Below, piece by piece: positions 1 through 12,000 of a DNA stretch of 64,000 bases (the first letter of the stretch is position 1; each line of letters starts with the position of its first letter). The position numbers were made by a program, and so were the translations under genes. The notes below the pieces were generated by a model that worked only from the letters and a program-made list of their open reading frames with translations, was not told where the DNA came from and made no database searches. The stretch comes from Xenoacremonium recifei (taxonomy: Eukaryota > Ascomycota > Sordariomycetes > Hypocreales > Nectriaceae): NCBI GenBank assembly GCA_012184525.1, contig WOFQ01000008.1, forward strand, positions 868,001-932,000, in the 5' to 3' direction.

Positions 1-1885
1 TTCAGAACGAACTCTACGTCTCTCCCTCATGGGATATCAACCCACTGGCCTCGATCAACGGCAAAGCCAAAGTCATGTCCCTAGACGCCTTCCTCTCCAA
101 GTATCCCCAGGGTAAGATTCCTCGCCAATCCCAAGACCATGGCAAGGTCTTCATCTGCCGCCGCGGCTGCAACACCCGAACGGCTACCTACACCGACGAG
201 TTCATCTGGGAGGAAGTGTACCAGGGAGGCAAGAGCATCGACAGTCTCGTGGAGATGGTCCAGGCCGGGACCAAGGCAACTCGTCGCCGGCGCAAAGCCC
301 GAAGTCAGTCTCCGCAAGATGGCGCATATTATCCGCCGCAGACGCCGACCAAGACCGGGCGAGGTCAAGTATCTACACCCCAATCCAAGCGCTCTCAAGC
401 GACTACCCCTGGATCAAGGGGCCGCAGGTAATTCAAACCTTACTCGACCTCAGACACCAATACTCACATGTCTTCAGGAGCATCAGCAAAAAGTTAGAAT
501 TCACGCCTCTGGCTACCCGGAAACTTTCCCCCAGCAACATCGAGTCCTCCCCTTTTCAAATAGCGCGCTCCCGCCTCCACGTCTCCTCAGTTCCAACCAG
601 TCTCCCATGCCGCGAAGGCGAGTTCTCCCTCGTCTACTCCCACCTCGAAGCCGCTATATCAGACGGCACCGGCAACTGTATCTACATTTCCGGAACTCCT
701 GGTACGGGAAAGACAGCCACCGTGCGCGAGGTCATCGGCCGGCTAGAAGAGGCCGTAGGAAACGATGAGCTGGACGATTTCATCTTCGTCGAGATCAACG
801 GCATGAAGATCACGGATCCGCACCAGTCGTACACTCTGCTCTGGGAGGCCCTGAAGGGTCAGCGGGCGAGTCCCGCGCAGGCGCTGGAGCTCTTGGAGCG
901 AGAGTTCAGCAATCCTAGCCCTCGTCGCATTCCTTGCGTCGTGCTCATGGACGAGCTAGATCAGCTCGTCACCAAAAACCAGGCTGTCATGTACAACTTC
1001 TTCAACTGGCCGACTCTCACGCATAGTCGGTTGATTGTCCTCGCCGTCGCCAACACGATGGATCTGCCTGAGAGAACTCTCAGCAATAAGATCAGCAGTC
1101 GTCTTGGTATGACATCCCTATTTCCTTGGTCTTCAATTGTTCTCGGCTAATATCATATAGGTCTCACGCGAATCACGTTCCCGGGCTACAACCACGAGCA
1201 GCTCATGAAAATCATACAGTCACGTCTAGAGGGCGTCCCTGGAAACATTGTAGACCCAGATGCCGTTCAATTCGCTAGCCGAAAAGTTGCCGCTGTCAGC
1301 GGTGACGCTCGGAGAGCACTGGATATCTGCCGTCGAGCCGTCGAACTCGCTGAGGCCGACGCGCCCGCTGATCCTACAACTCCCAGCAAAAAAGCCCGGA
1401 TGGCCGAGGCACAGGGCCAGCCCCGAGGCTCGGGACGAGTTACTATTGCTACCATCAAGAAGGCCATCAACGAGGCCACCACCAATCCTATCCAGCAGCA
1501 CCTCAGGGGCCTACCCCTAATGTCCAAACTCCTCATGTCCGCCCTGCTTATCCGCATCCGGAGGACCGGCCTCGCCGAGACAACCTTTGGCGAGACGTTG
1601 GACGAGATTCATCGAGCTTGTCTTCGAGCCCCTCCAGCGCTCCCGGGTATGGCACAGGTCCTGGAGAACGGGCTCAAGGGGACCGCTGCAAACGGGCACC
1701 GACAAATGTCGCGGCCTGGTCAAGTCCACACGGCAGCATTAGATCTGTGTGCTGCTGGGCTCATTAATCTCGAGGCACAACGAGCGGAGCGGTCGAGCAA
1801 GTTGCGTCTGGCCATTGCCGACGATGAAGTGAAGATGGCGCTCCGCGATGATATAGACCTGAGAGCCTTGGGTATCGGTGTATGA
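1..1885 (+). CDS. ORC1: Origin recognition complex subunit 1, 5'-truncated by the window edge
   Basis: Largest ORC subunit, an AAA+ ATPase that marks replication origins and loads Cdc6/MCM in the nucleus. The reading frame is open from base 3, so the true start lies outside the window. Exons are about 1-427, 478-1106 and 1161-1885, joined by introns of 50 and 54 nt; both junctions restore the frame. The first visible part is the end of a BAH domain (VSPSWDINPL, then FICRRGCN and TDEFIWEEVY). The AAA+ core follows, with Walker A GTPGTGKT at 692-715, Walker B VVLMDELDQL near 938-967, the sensor segment VLAVANTMDLPE, and FPGYNHEQL at the start of exon 3. SGDARRALDICRRAVELA is the arginine/sensor-2 helix region, and the C-terminal 150 residues should be the winged helix. 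BAH plus AAA+ distinguishes ORC1 from CDC6. The 3' end faces the PRP46 3' end. Confidence 0.95.
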
Positions 1886-1968
1886 TTTGTAATAATTAGA
1901 GGCCGTTAGGTAGTTCCAGATTATATTCCAATGGACACCCTAGAAGCCACGGATATACCTCTTCCTAT

Positions 1969-3448
1969 TTAGAACTTCCGACGTCCAAGAGTTGGGTTCC
2001 ATTGGATGGGATGTGTCTCAGCCGTAGCCTTTTCATCCTGCTTCCAGATTTTGACTAGCAGAGAGGTCAGTCGGGTGTTGGAGGGAACGAGACCAAAGGC
2101 AATCACTCACTTGTCTTGTCTGCCTCGCCACAGATGAGTCGCAGACCTGAACGATCGAATGTAGAGCTCATGATACCAGCTTCGGCATCCAGGGAGCCGG
2201 GCTGGGCAGTAGTGTCGAGTGCCTGGTACCGGTAGCCAGTCTTCCAGTCCCAGAAGCTCATGGAACCGTTATCGCCTAAGACAAGTTAGAGAGATATTCG
2301 CTGTTCTTATGATATCAATCCAGCTTACCTCCAGAGAAGAAGACGTTCTGCTCATTAACGCTCATGGTGTTAATAATCGCATTGTGTCCCTCAAAGTTCT
2401 GCATGAACGCTCCTTCGGGACACTTCCACTGCTTAATACTGCCAGTGCTGCCACTGGCAAAGGTGAACTCGGTTGGGTGAGTCGCCAATGCCCGAACACC
2501 CTTCTTGTGATGAGTCAAGACGCCCATGGTCTTGCCCGCCGCCAGATCCCATAGTCTGACCGTCGAGTCAAGCGAGCCGGTGATGACTTGGGGATCGGCC
2601 TCCTGACAGACCAAGTCGGCGACAGTCTGGGTATGCCCAGCAAGCACGTGAATGTTACTCCGCGTGCGCATGTCCCATACTCGAGCAACACCATCACGAC
2701 CACCCGTGACCAGTACGTCGAGGGTAGGGTGCAATGCCAGCGTATAGACACCACTCAGATGGCCATGGTAGTGTCGAATAACCTTGTTCGTCTCCAAATC
2801 CCAGCACTTGACCATCTTGTCCTCACCACACGAGAAGAGATACGGATGCCTGGGCGACACTGCCAGCCCTCTGACGGTGCTGATGTGACCAGTCAATGTC
2901 AACCGCAGGGAGCCAGTCGCCAAGTCCCAGATCTTAATGGTGCGGTCACCAGCACCGCTCGCAAACCACTTATTCCCAGGCTCAACAGCGAGGGCACGCA
3001 CCCAGCCCAAGTGTCCAGAAATGACCCTCATCAGCTTCCACGGCGCATGCCACTCAGGCTTGGCCTGCTGCAGCATGGGCGTACCACGCGTTGTGAGGCT
3101 CATATTCTGTGGCGCGCTCTCTCCAGCCTTGGGCGCCTTGCCAGAGCTAGGCCCAGCCTCGAGGAGCTTCTGTGCAGGACGCGCGGGTGCGCCTGGTCGG
3201 GCTGATCGCTTGCCAGGCTTCGCTGACGGCAGCTTCGCGGCAATGCTAGGCGGGAGGGTCTGGACGTCGGCGTACTCGGTGCGCATGCGGAGCTTCATGA
3301 TGGGATCGGTGGACGCGTCTTCGAGCTTTTGTCGCTTCGGGGCGTGGCGATCGGGGGTGTGGGCGAAGATTGCGCGGGAGGCGGCTGCATTTTGTGAAGC
3401 AAGGGCGCTGAGCTGTAGCGCATCTTGCGGTTTCTCTGGATTCTCCAT
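1969..3448 (-). CDS. PRP46: Pre-mRNA-splicing factor Prp46/PLRG1 (WD40)
   Basis: WD40 subunit of the NineTeen/Prp19-associated complex, needed for spliceosome activation in the nucleus. My model has three exons on the minus strand: 3448-2329, 2275-2111 and 2054-1969. The junctions keep frame and give 456 residues, the usual size for fungal Prp46. The N-terminal ~135 residues are low-complexity with a basic patch (APKRQKLED). Seven WD repeats begin at KLMRVISGHLGWVRALAVEP, with repeated IKIWDL, VKCWDL, ARVWDM and VRLWDL strands, and end in exon 3 with IKIWK. The tail TAETHPIQWNP is characteristic of this family and separates it from generic WD40 proteins. It shares a 296-bp divergent promoter with NAS6. 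Confidence 0.93.
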
Positions 3449-3744
3449 GATGCTGATGGTGTGGAGGTTGTGTTGGAGGGCGGGAGGATTCGTGATGATT
3501 CGTGATGGATGCTATAAAAGTTGCGACTGGAAAGTCGAAGGCTGCTCAGCCGCGTGTGGCGTAGTGGATCTGGTGCGCCACACTTTGACCCCAGGAAATG
3601 AAAGGCAACCAATTGAATAGCTTCAGCTCACCTGCGTAAGTGAGCTGCCTATACCTCTACCCTACATGCTTGTCATCAACTGTTGTTGATTGAGCTCGTG
3701 CATTTCCTTACAGCTTCGGGTTTTCATCGATTGGGCTTTCAGGG
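3449..3744. promoter_or_regulatory. Divergent promoter between PRP46 and NAS6
   Basis: This 296-bp gap separates the two start codons of head-to-head genes, so it must hold both promoters and 5' leaders. I see no clear TATA box. A CTC-rich stretch lies near 3650 and an inverted motif CAACTGTTGTTG near 3677. Co-regulation of the two genes is only inferred from the arrangement. Confidence 0.55.
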
Positions 3745-4909
3745 ATGGAGGACAAATACCCTTTACACACAGCTGCGCGGGAAGGCAAAGGTAGGCGGAC
3801 AGCTACGCCGTTAACCACCACCATCATGAAGCTATGGACGCACGCTAATGAGAATTACGATAACAGTGGCCGTTGCTGAGGGTTTACTAAAGGCTCGTAT
3901 TGATATCTAAAGCAAAATAGCATGGGCTCACGGCTAACTGAGCACTGAAGACGGATCCCAAGCTCTCACAACGCAAAGACGACGATGGCCGGTACCCTAT
4001 CCACTGGGCTGCTTCATCGAACAACTTGGAGATTGTCCAACTGCTAGCCAACCAGCGAAGCTTTGATGCGGATGTTCAGGTAACTCAAAGCCATACTCTA
4101 GTCTTTTCCCCAAAATCATGTATTGATAGCTTTCATAGGATGACAGCGGCTGGTCCCCTCTCATGATCTCCGCCAGTGTTCCGGACAGCGAGCCTGTGCT
4201 GAAGCTCCTCATCTCCAAAGACGCCGACATCAACCTCAAGAGTATGTATCTCAAAGACTCGCTTATTGGGAATGCGAGAACTAACATTCGATAGACGCAA
4301 GCGGACAGGTATGACCATCCTTTCAGGATAGATTTCCCACGAGACATCCTACTGACACCACTTGTTTCATCAGACGGCCTTGCACTTCGTCGCTTCCAAG
4401 AAGAACCTCGACGTGGCACGCATCCTCATCGACAACAAAGCCTCAACGCGAGTCCGTGACCGCAGAGGACAATACCCCATCCACCGCGCTGCCGCCGTCG
4501 GATCTACCCCAATGGTCTCGCTCCTCCTTAAGAACAAGAGCCCTATAAACGCAGCCGACAACGAGGGTTACACTCCTCTCCACCACGCCATTGCCGAGGG
4601 ACACGGTAAGGAGCACATATCTGCCATCACCAGAATTTATCTCGCTAACAACATGGAACAGGAGACACCGCGGTCCTCCTGCTGAAAGAAGGTGCCGACT
4701 TCACGCTCAAGAACAACGGCGAGGAGCTGGCAATCGAGCTGGCCCCAGACAAGGAGGTGCGTAGAACAATTTCGATGTTTATATTCCCCCCTCTGCAACC
4801 ACTCCATCGCTAAACACTAGAAACTCCCGTCTAACTCTTGGTACAGGTGCGCCAATATGTGATACAAGGGGCCGAGCGGGAGGGTATCGAGCTGGCCGAG
4901 GGTAGCTAG
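3745..4909 (+). CDS. NAS6: Ankyrin-repeat proteasome assembly chaperone, gankyrin/Nas6 type
   Basis: Nas6/PSMD10 binds the Rpt3 ATPase and chaperones assembly of the 19S proteasome base. The frame is spread over eight small exons: 3745-3790, 3867-3896, 3943-4079, 4139-4241, 4295-4308, 4374-4605, 4662-4756 and 4847-4909. All junctions keep phase and give 239 residues, close to the family's ~230. It begins MEDKYPLHTAAREGK. Ankyrin repeats follow with signatures DGRYPIHWAA, SGWSPLMISA, SGQTALHFVA, RGQYPIHRAA and EGYTPLHHAI, plus a final repeat DTAVLLLKEGADF. The opening repeat and the six-to-seven repeat length match Nas6 rather than long ankyrin proteins. Exon 5 is only 14 nt. The exon 2/3 acceptor (ending at 3942) is the least certain junction. 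Confidence 0.88.
4295..4308 (+). other. NAS6: 14-nt microexon of NAS6
   Basis: Between introns with good GT/AG borders, 14 nt complete an Asn codon and add Ala-Ser-Gly-Gln, giving N-A-S-G-Q-T-A-L-H across the junctions. That is the start of a canonical ankyrin repeat, so omission would break both frame and fold. The evidence is phase and family pattern, not transcript data. Confidence 0.75.
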
Positions 4910-4964
4910 GCATACAAATGAAGAAGAGAGTAAAACACGATTTTCAAATCCCATAACAACCCGC

Positions 4965-7726
4965 TCATTTGACAGTGCGCTCCACAAGCTCTCGGTACAT
5001 GGCTTTGACGTCCTGTACGTCAGCCTGGAGCTCCTCGACAAGCTCCGTCTTCTCGCCCAGCATCTCTAGCGTAGTTTGGTAGCGCTCGTTGACCGTGGCC
5101 ACCTCCTGTTCCAACTGAGATAGCCGCGCTGTAGCCGATTTGGACGCCTCCAAATCCTTCATCAGGTTGAGGATGTCGGACCGAGCCTCGTCGCGTTGGC
5201 CGCACACACGCGCCATCTCCTCTTTGGCTGCTACTTTCTCGGCCTCGAGGCGACGGATGGCCGCGCTCATCCTCTCAACTAGCTGCACAGACGGGCCAGC
5301 GCCTACCGTCGACACAGAGACCATATCTTGTGCCACGTTCCTAGGTGACGAGGGGTCATTGTCGTCCAGGCCGTCGTCTCGGTCCGCCACGGAAGGCGAA
5401 GGGCCATGTGCAGACTCGCTCATAGCTTCAAACGGAGAGAAAGGGGTAGGCGGCAATCCAGGGCTGGCCGCCACCAAGCCCAAGCCGCTGTTCCGTATGG
5501 GAGGCTGACTTGAGAGCCGTCGACCAAAGAAGACGCCCTCCCCGGTGCTGTCTGGGATGCTGCCCGGTGTTGGCACCCTTCGCGGTCTGCCAGGGACAGG
5601 AAGGCCGCCGACAAGGTCTGAGCTGAAGGTCCTTGATATTGACATCAGTGGCGAGTCGGGTCTGCTGTGGTTCTTGGATGATGATCCTGTAGCCACATCA
5701 TCCACCCACTGTCGCCTGTCGCTCTCCCCAGAGAAGTCTCTGCTAGCCACACGCTGTTTTTCTAGCTCGGCCCGAGCCTGTTCGAGAGCCGTTTCTGTGC
5801 TCTTGGACGAGGTCTGTAGAGTCTTCAACTGATCCCGACATGACTCCAATTCCTGCTGAGCAGTGACGAGGGCTGCGTTAACGTCCTGCAACTCATCCTC
5901 GAGCGTTCTGCAGCGGCTTGCCTGTAATTGTGTTAAATTTTGAACTGTGAATTGAATGCGATTCAAAGAGACTCACCGAATCTCGTGCCTTCTTCCTCAT
6001 TTCGGACTCGCGCCGTTGAGCCTCGTCCCTCTCCTTTTCCAGGTTGGCCGCCTTGGCAAGGAGCGAAGTCTCGATGCCTTGCCAGTTGTCACTGGCTGAA
6101 GCATATTGCGATTGCAGCGTCTCAATCTGCCGTAGGAGCTTCAGCTGGGCCTCGCCCCCTGAAGCGGAAGATGCCTCTTCAGCTGCGGTCCTCATCGCTT
6201 CCAGCTTACTCTCCATCATACGCAGCTCGTTCTTAAGCTCCTCCTCCACCTTTCGGCCACGCTCTACAGCGCGATCTAGTTTCTCTTGCCATTCTATCGT
6301 GTCTAGTCGTTGTTTCTCGTCAAGGGCTGCCTTGTCCGCTTTCAGCCCGTTAATAATGTCTTCAAGCGCCTTTTGCTTGTCTCTTTCTGTTGCCTGGAGT
6401 TTCCTCAAAGCATCTGCCTTGGTCGACTCTGCGTATTCCGCATTGGACTTGGCCTCCCTTCCCATGCGCCTTACGGTGTCGTCTTTTGTCGCATTTTCCT
6501 TCTTGAGTGAATCGATCTCGGCTTGGAGACTGGCTCGGGCCTTCTGCGCCTCCTCTTGTAGCCTTTCCCTTTCCTCGCTACTTATGCGGTTCTTTAAGGC
6601 TTCAGCCTCAGCAGCGGCATCTTCCCTCTCTTTTTTGAGCTCCTTGGCTTGTTTCTCGTTTTCAATGACCTGGGTGCGTAGTTTTCGGATTGTAGCACGA
6701 TACTTCTGCTCCGAGCTTGATAGTTTCCGACCCTCTTCTAATAGCAATGCGATTTTCTCATCCTTCTCCGCCAACTTGCGCGTGTCGCTGCCCGGGGAGG
6801 CCGCCGCTGCAGCCTCTTTCGCTTCATTGGCCGCAGTATTGGAAAGATATTGCAGCTTGGCCTGAAGGGAGTCTATGCGCTCGACATAATCCTGAATCTC
6901 TTCTTGATGGAGCGCCTTGATAGCTTCCAACTCATCTACGGGTGCTGAGTCTTCGGCAGGAGTATCAAAGCTCGGGGCGGGTTCCGGTGGTGGTGGTTGG
7001 TCTATTGCTGGGGTCTTAGCAACCGTCTCAACTGCGGTCTCAGGGGAAGGCTCGGGTTTAGCCGCTGTGGTATCCTTTTCCGAAGTTTCCTCCGCGGTTG
7101 ACTCGGAGTCTGGATGTTGGGTCGGTTTGCTATCGGCTTGCTCGTCGGTGCTCGGCCGGGGCGAGGTTGTGGCTGGCTCTACAGACTCGGCGGCCTTTTC
7201 CTGCTCTTCTGTCTTGGAAGTCTCTTTAGGAGTCTCCTTTGACGTCTCGTCGGGAGCACTAGCCGCGCTGGCTTCGGGTCGTGCCTTGTCGTTGGCGGGC
7301 TTATCGATCGAACTGCGGGCGCTCTGGTCCATGGAGCTTCGGGGCGAGGGAGTGCCTTTACCGTCCCGGGCATTCTTAGCTGCCATGGCCTTGGCAAGTC
7401 GTGCTTGGAGCCGGTCATTTGCTCGGTTGCTGGAGGCAGGTCGCGTGGTGCCTGGGACGAGAAGAGCTTGGGTCAGCATCAACGCCCTCGGAGAGCTGCG
7501 CGCCGAGAGACAGCGCCGATGACAAGAACAACGCACCTGAAGCAGACTTGGAGGCGCCAGCCTGCGGCTGCGATGCCTTGGCCGCCTTTCCTGCAGCATT
7601 TTGCTGCTCCTTTGCCGGAGGGTCATCGTCTTCGGCGAGGATCGTATCCAGCCGCGACTCGACGCCGGCGACGGCCTGCGAGAGGAGATTCCCCCACCGC
7701 GAGCCTCCTTTGCTCGGCGCAGCCAT
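4965..7726 (-). CDS. TMF1: Golgin of the TMF1/Sgm1 family (TATA element modulatory factor domain)
   Basis: Long coiled-coil protein of the TMF/Sgm1 family, which binds Rab6/Ypt6 at the Golgi and captures retrograde vesicles; the old 'TATA-binding' name is historical. Exons are 7726-7537, 7451-5977 and 5921-4965, all in phase, giving 873 residues. The N-terminus (MAAPSKGGSRWGNLLSQAVAGVESRLDTIL) is the short conserved amphipathic segment of the family. A Ser/Thr/Pro/Glu-rich disordered region follows to about residue 300. Most of the next 350 residues are heptad-like coiled coil rich in E, K, A and R. The C-terminal ~110 residues (VQLVERMSAAIRRLEAEK through MYRELVERTVK) match the TMF_TATA_bd domain that ends this family. 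I chose the ATG at 7726 because the conserved N-terminal segment starts there. Confidence 0.88.
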
Positions 7727-9045
7727 GGCCGTATGAGGCAAACGGTCGGCGATTAGGTTGTCTGGCAGATGGTCAGGCCGCGAGAGCCATCGGGGGCTTC
7801 GTTGCGAGGGGGAGAGTGTCGCGGCGCAGGTTGTTCAGCGGAAGGGAAAATTGTCTGAACCCCATGGGAAAGTACGGAGTAAGTGCTGAGGTACGAATCG
7901 AGGCCAGTTGGCTTGGCCCAGTCCGGCCCATAACTTCCACTTACCTCCCTCAGCTTAAGGCTGGAGCTCCGGCTCGTATGTACCCTTCTTAAGGGACGGA
8001 GTAATTAATTACAGCACGCCATCGCGCCACCCGTCAGCCGGCAGCAGATTGCAGGAGATATGAGTGATACAGTATGCGGCTTTGAAACGGAATGCGAATG
8101 AGTATTTTCACTTTCTTCTGCGTTTTCTCTTAGCCATGCGCCAGAATTTCATGACATGCGCTCTGCCCTGGGTACGTCCACGGTACATGTACTTCCCGTC
8201 CATTCGCGCTATCTTTAGCAGCTGTTGCCTGTGGCTTTCTCCCCTTGGACGCGCTGCTGACCTGTGGCTTAGGCGACCCACCGGGCTCACTCTGACCACC
8301 ACTCACTTACACCAATCCTTCCCACCATCAGTCCCTGTAAACCATGTGGAAACCTTCACACCTCATTCAAGCCACCAAGAGCGCATACAGAAGTTTCAGA
8401 TAATTCATCAAATGGAGTCTAGGATTACAACGTAGAGTAATTACCTGGCTTAGAAATCTGGAGAGCACGCACTAGAAGCACGTTAGCCGCACATGTCACT
8501 GAATGTCATCTCATACGGATTCAAAATAAAGATTGCATTCTTCTGAAAAGATTGGCATGCTCTGCAATACCAGCACCCATACTCGCACACAGAGAGATGA
8601 CTCTCGACAGCTACAAGCCAAACAAGGCGGGGGGTATCGGGCGTATGCGTACACAAGCTCCATCATCGTATCAGTCGGCTGGCACCTCGCCATGTCCAAA
8701 CCGAGCATCAGCTCCCAAATAAACAAGAATAACAATAAAGAGATACTCCAAAAAATCCCACATCCAAATGCACACGCTCTCATCTCGTTCGTTTCCATAT
8801 CATGCCGGCCGTTCTCAAAAAGCAACCCAATATCCCAACCTGGGTAAATCACGCTGTCGCTCCCACGCTGGAAAAGGGGGTATACAATGTCGTGCGCGCA
8901 CTCTCTCAACCCAATGCCAATGTCGTCCGCCATGCGATGCTCCCGCTGGTACTGAAATCAAAGACCCGAGAACCCAAGATGCAAGACTCCAAACATCCAT
9001 CATAGTACGTACACACACACTGGTCTACCGTACAGCATCCTCTCC
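7727..9045. other. Intergenic: TMF1 promoter and 3' flank of the giant repeat gene
   Basis: About 1.3 kb without a convincing gene. The left part should hold the TMF1 promoter and the right part the 3' untranslated region of the minus-strand giant gene. Several open frames exist on both strands (for example 8511-8933 on the minus strand), but they lack codon bias, domains and splice support. Confidence 0.6.
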
Positions 9046-12000
9046 TCACCCAGCAAGCTTCTTCCACCAGCTGCTGCGAGGCGTGGTATCCATGAACGTC
9101 GAGTTGCGACGGCTGTGGTAGCGCTCGTCACTCCCATCGGAGCCTCCCACTCGCCTGTCGCGGTAATCGCGTTCCCGCTCACGATCCCGATCCCGGTCCC
9201 GTTCACGGTCTCGGTCTCGTTCGCGGGGGTCGCGATCACGATCTCGCTCACGGTCTTCTCGCCTTCGCCGCCGTCGCTGGTCATCGGTATCGTTTGGCGT
9301 TTCGTCGCCATACTTGGCTCGTCGTCGAGCTCGTCGAGCCTCGCGACGGGCTTGTTCATCATCCGTCTGGGGAATCTCCTGTGCCACTTCTTCAGGAGGC
9401 GGAGGGGGTGCATCGGAGTGATCCTTAACCCACGACGATGTCCCCGAGTGTGGCCACTGCTTGTCCTCGTGTCGACGCGATCTGCGCCGAGCGCCATACT
9501 CTTCCGCCGACTGTTCTCCTTGTCGCCGACTGCTTCTTCGGTAGGCTTCATCTCCTGACTCCGCCACACGAGCTGCTCTCCTCGCGTCCCGCCGTTGACG
9601 ACGCTCAGCATCGTCCTCCGGCGCGTCGACCTGACGAGATCGTCGACGCTCTCGTCGAGCTGCTCTGCGTGCCTCTTCCTCCTGCTCCTCTGCAGCGGCG
9701 GCAGCAGCGGCGGCTTCCTTCTCCTTGCGCAAACGACGACGCTCTGCCCTACGAGCCTCGCGTTCCTCATCAGCTCGCCGGTCTTCTTCTTCTCGTTCGC
9801 GGGTGGCTCGGCGCTCCGCTCGGCGTGCCTCCTTGTCTTCGTGCTTGCGCGAATCAGCTTCGACATCTCGCCTTCGGTGTCGTTCACGACGGGAATCTTC
9901 CTTTGAGCGTCGCGTTTCCGCATCGGTGCGGTCGCCAGCCTCGCGCTCTGCACGTCGAGCCTTTCGGGCAGCTCGTCTTGCCTCACGATCGGCATCAACC
10001 ATGACCGGATCGTCCTCTGCACGAGACGAGTATCTCACTTCATCATCATAAGTGTTGCGACGCCGAGGTGTCTCTCGTGGAGTCTCTCGTGGAGTCTCTC
10101 GAGGAGTCTCTCGTGGCATCTCTCGTGGCATCTCTCGTGGCATCTCTCGTGGCGTCTCAGATCCTCGAGGAGTCATAAGGCCACCGAAGAGACCCGCAAG
10201 CCCAGATGACCTCTTTGCACTTGTCGGGGCTCGTCGTAAGGGCGTCTCCGATGGGCCTCCGGAATCGACCATGACAATGTCCTCCTCGGGGGGAGGCCTT
10301 CTTGATCTCCGTCGTTCCGTCTTGTCAGGGCTTGGTTCGCCATCGAGAGCTCCCACCATGACGATGTCTTCATCCTCTTGAGGTCGAGGCCTGCGAGACT
10401 TCCTTCTGGTACTTGGAATGTCTGTTCCCAATACTTTAGCTGCCTTGGGTGTGATATCAGGCGGTGGGGACATGAGATCGCGCACGCTAGTTGAATGGCG
10501 TCTCTTGCTGGTGCTGGATCTCTTCTCGCGCGTTGATGTTGATCTGGTGAGCGGTGGTGTGCTGAAAAGGCCGGAGCCTCGCGTCCTTCCTGGTGTCTTG
10601 TCTGAAGACGACCCCTTGGAGGATGGATTCTCCTCTCTTTCATGCCGTCTTGATTTGGACTTAGACGACTTCTTCCTTTCCTCCCGTGGTGTTGAGCTCC
10701 ACGCTCCCCATGAAGAACCTTCGCGGTTGATCTTAGGACGGTCCTTCTTGGATCGTCTAGGCTCAGGGGGAGGTGTCAGGGGAGGATCAGGTACTGGTGG
10801 AGGCGGAGGCGCATCCTTGGACCTGGTCTTCTTGGATCGCCTCTTCTTCTGCGTCATGTCGACCACCTCGATGATCTCGTCCTCTGCGTCAGCGGGAGGT
10901 GTATGTGGCGCCTCCTCTGCAGTGGCTTCTTCTTCGAAGACCTCGATGACTTCATCAGGGTCCAATTCCCTGGCGCCTTCGTCCTCGTCTGCAGGCGCAT
11001 CTCCAGCATCTTCTTCCTCTTCTTCAACCGCTTCTCCCTCATCGTCGTCTGCCTCTTCCGCTTCTAGAGCCACAGCTGCTTCTTCAGGACTGAGGTCGGG
11101 CTCGGCTTCCTCCTCGTCTTCCCCTGCTTCTTCTTCCTCAGCCTCTTCTTCAACCTCTACCTCCTCCTCCTCTTCTTCGACTTCCTCTTCAGCCCCCTCA
11201 GCCTCAGCCTCGGCAGCTTCTCTTGCAGCTTGTTCTTCAGCACGCTGCTTTGCGTTCTCGTTCAATATAGTGAATCGCGCTGTATCCCGCTTTCCAAGCT
11301 TGCCCTTTCTGGCCTTCTTGGCCAGCAACCCTGCAAGTTCTTCCTCTTCAGCAGCAACCTCTGCCGCCAGTGCGGCGGCGGCGGCAGCAGCAGCAGCTTC
11401 AGCTTCGGCAGCCTCGTTTCCAGCCTCCTCCTCTACCTCACCGTCCGCCTCCTCTGCAGCTTCATCGTCTCCCTCTTCGACTGGGCCATCTTCCTCCTCC
11501 TCCTGAGCAGTCTCGTAAGACTCCACATCGGCCTCCTCACGTTCCTCGTCTTGCTCGTGCTCGGCTGATTCGGGCATTTGAGCGCGCTTCGCAGCGTTCT
11601 CTGTTAGGATATTGAACCTAGCAGTATCTTTCTTGCCGAGCTTGCCCTTTCTGGCCTTCTTCGCGTTCAACGCCTCCAGCTCCGCTTCCTCTTCTTCGAT
11701 GAGGGCAGCGGCTTCAGCGTCTTCGGCCTCCTTTGCTGCAGCTGCTTCAGCATCAACAGCCTCGTCGGCATCTTCCACAGCTTGGTCTTCGGCTTCTTTA
11801 GAAGCAGCTTCTGCCGCACGCTGATCTGCGTTTTCGGTGAGGATATTGAATCGCTCTGTATCTTTGCGACCCAGCTTCCCTTTGCGAGCCTTCTTGGCTG
11901 TCAGGGCTGCAAGCTCGGCCTCCTCCTCTTCGATAACAGCAAGTTTCTCTGCCTCGGCAGCAGCATTAGCCTCTTCTTCAGCAACAGCTTCTGCGGCAGC

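Noticed and set aside
8511..8933. Minus-strand frame of 140 codons after the giant gene
   Set aside because: Lies where the 3' untranslated region is expected; no conserved motif.
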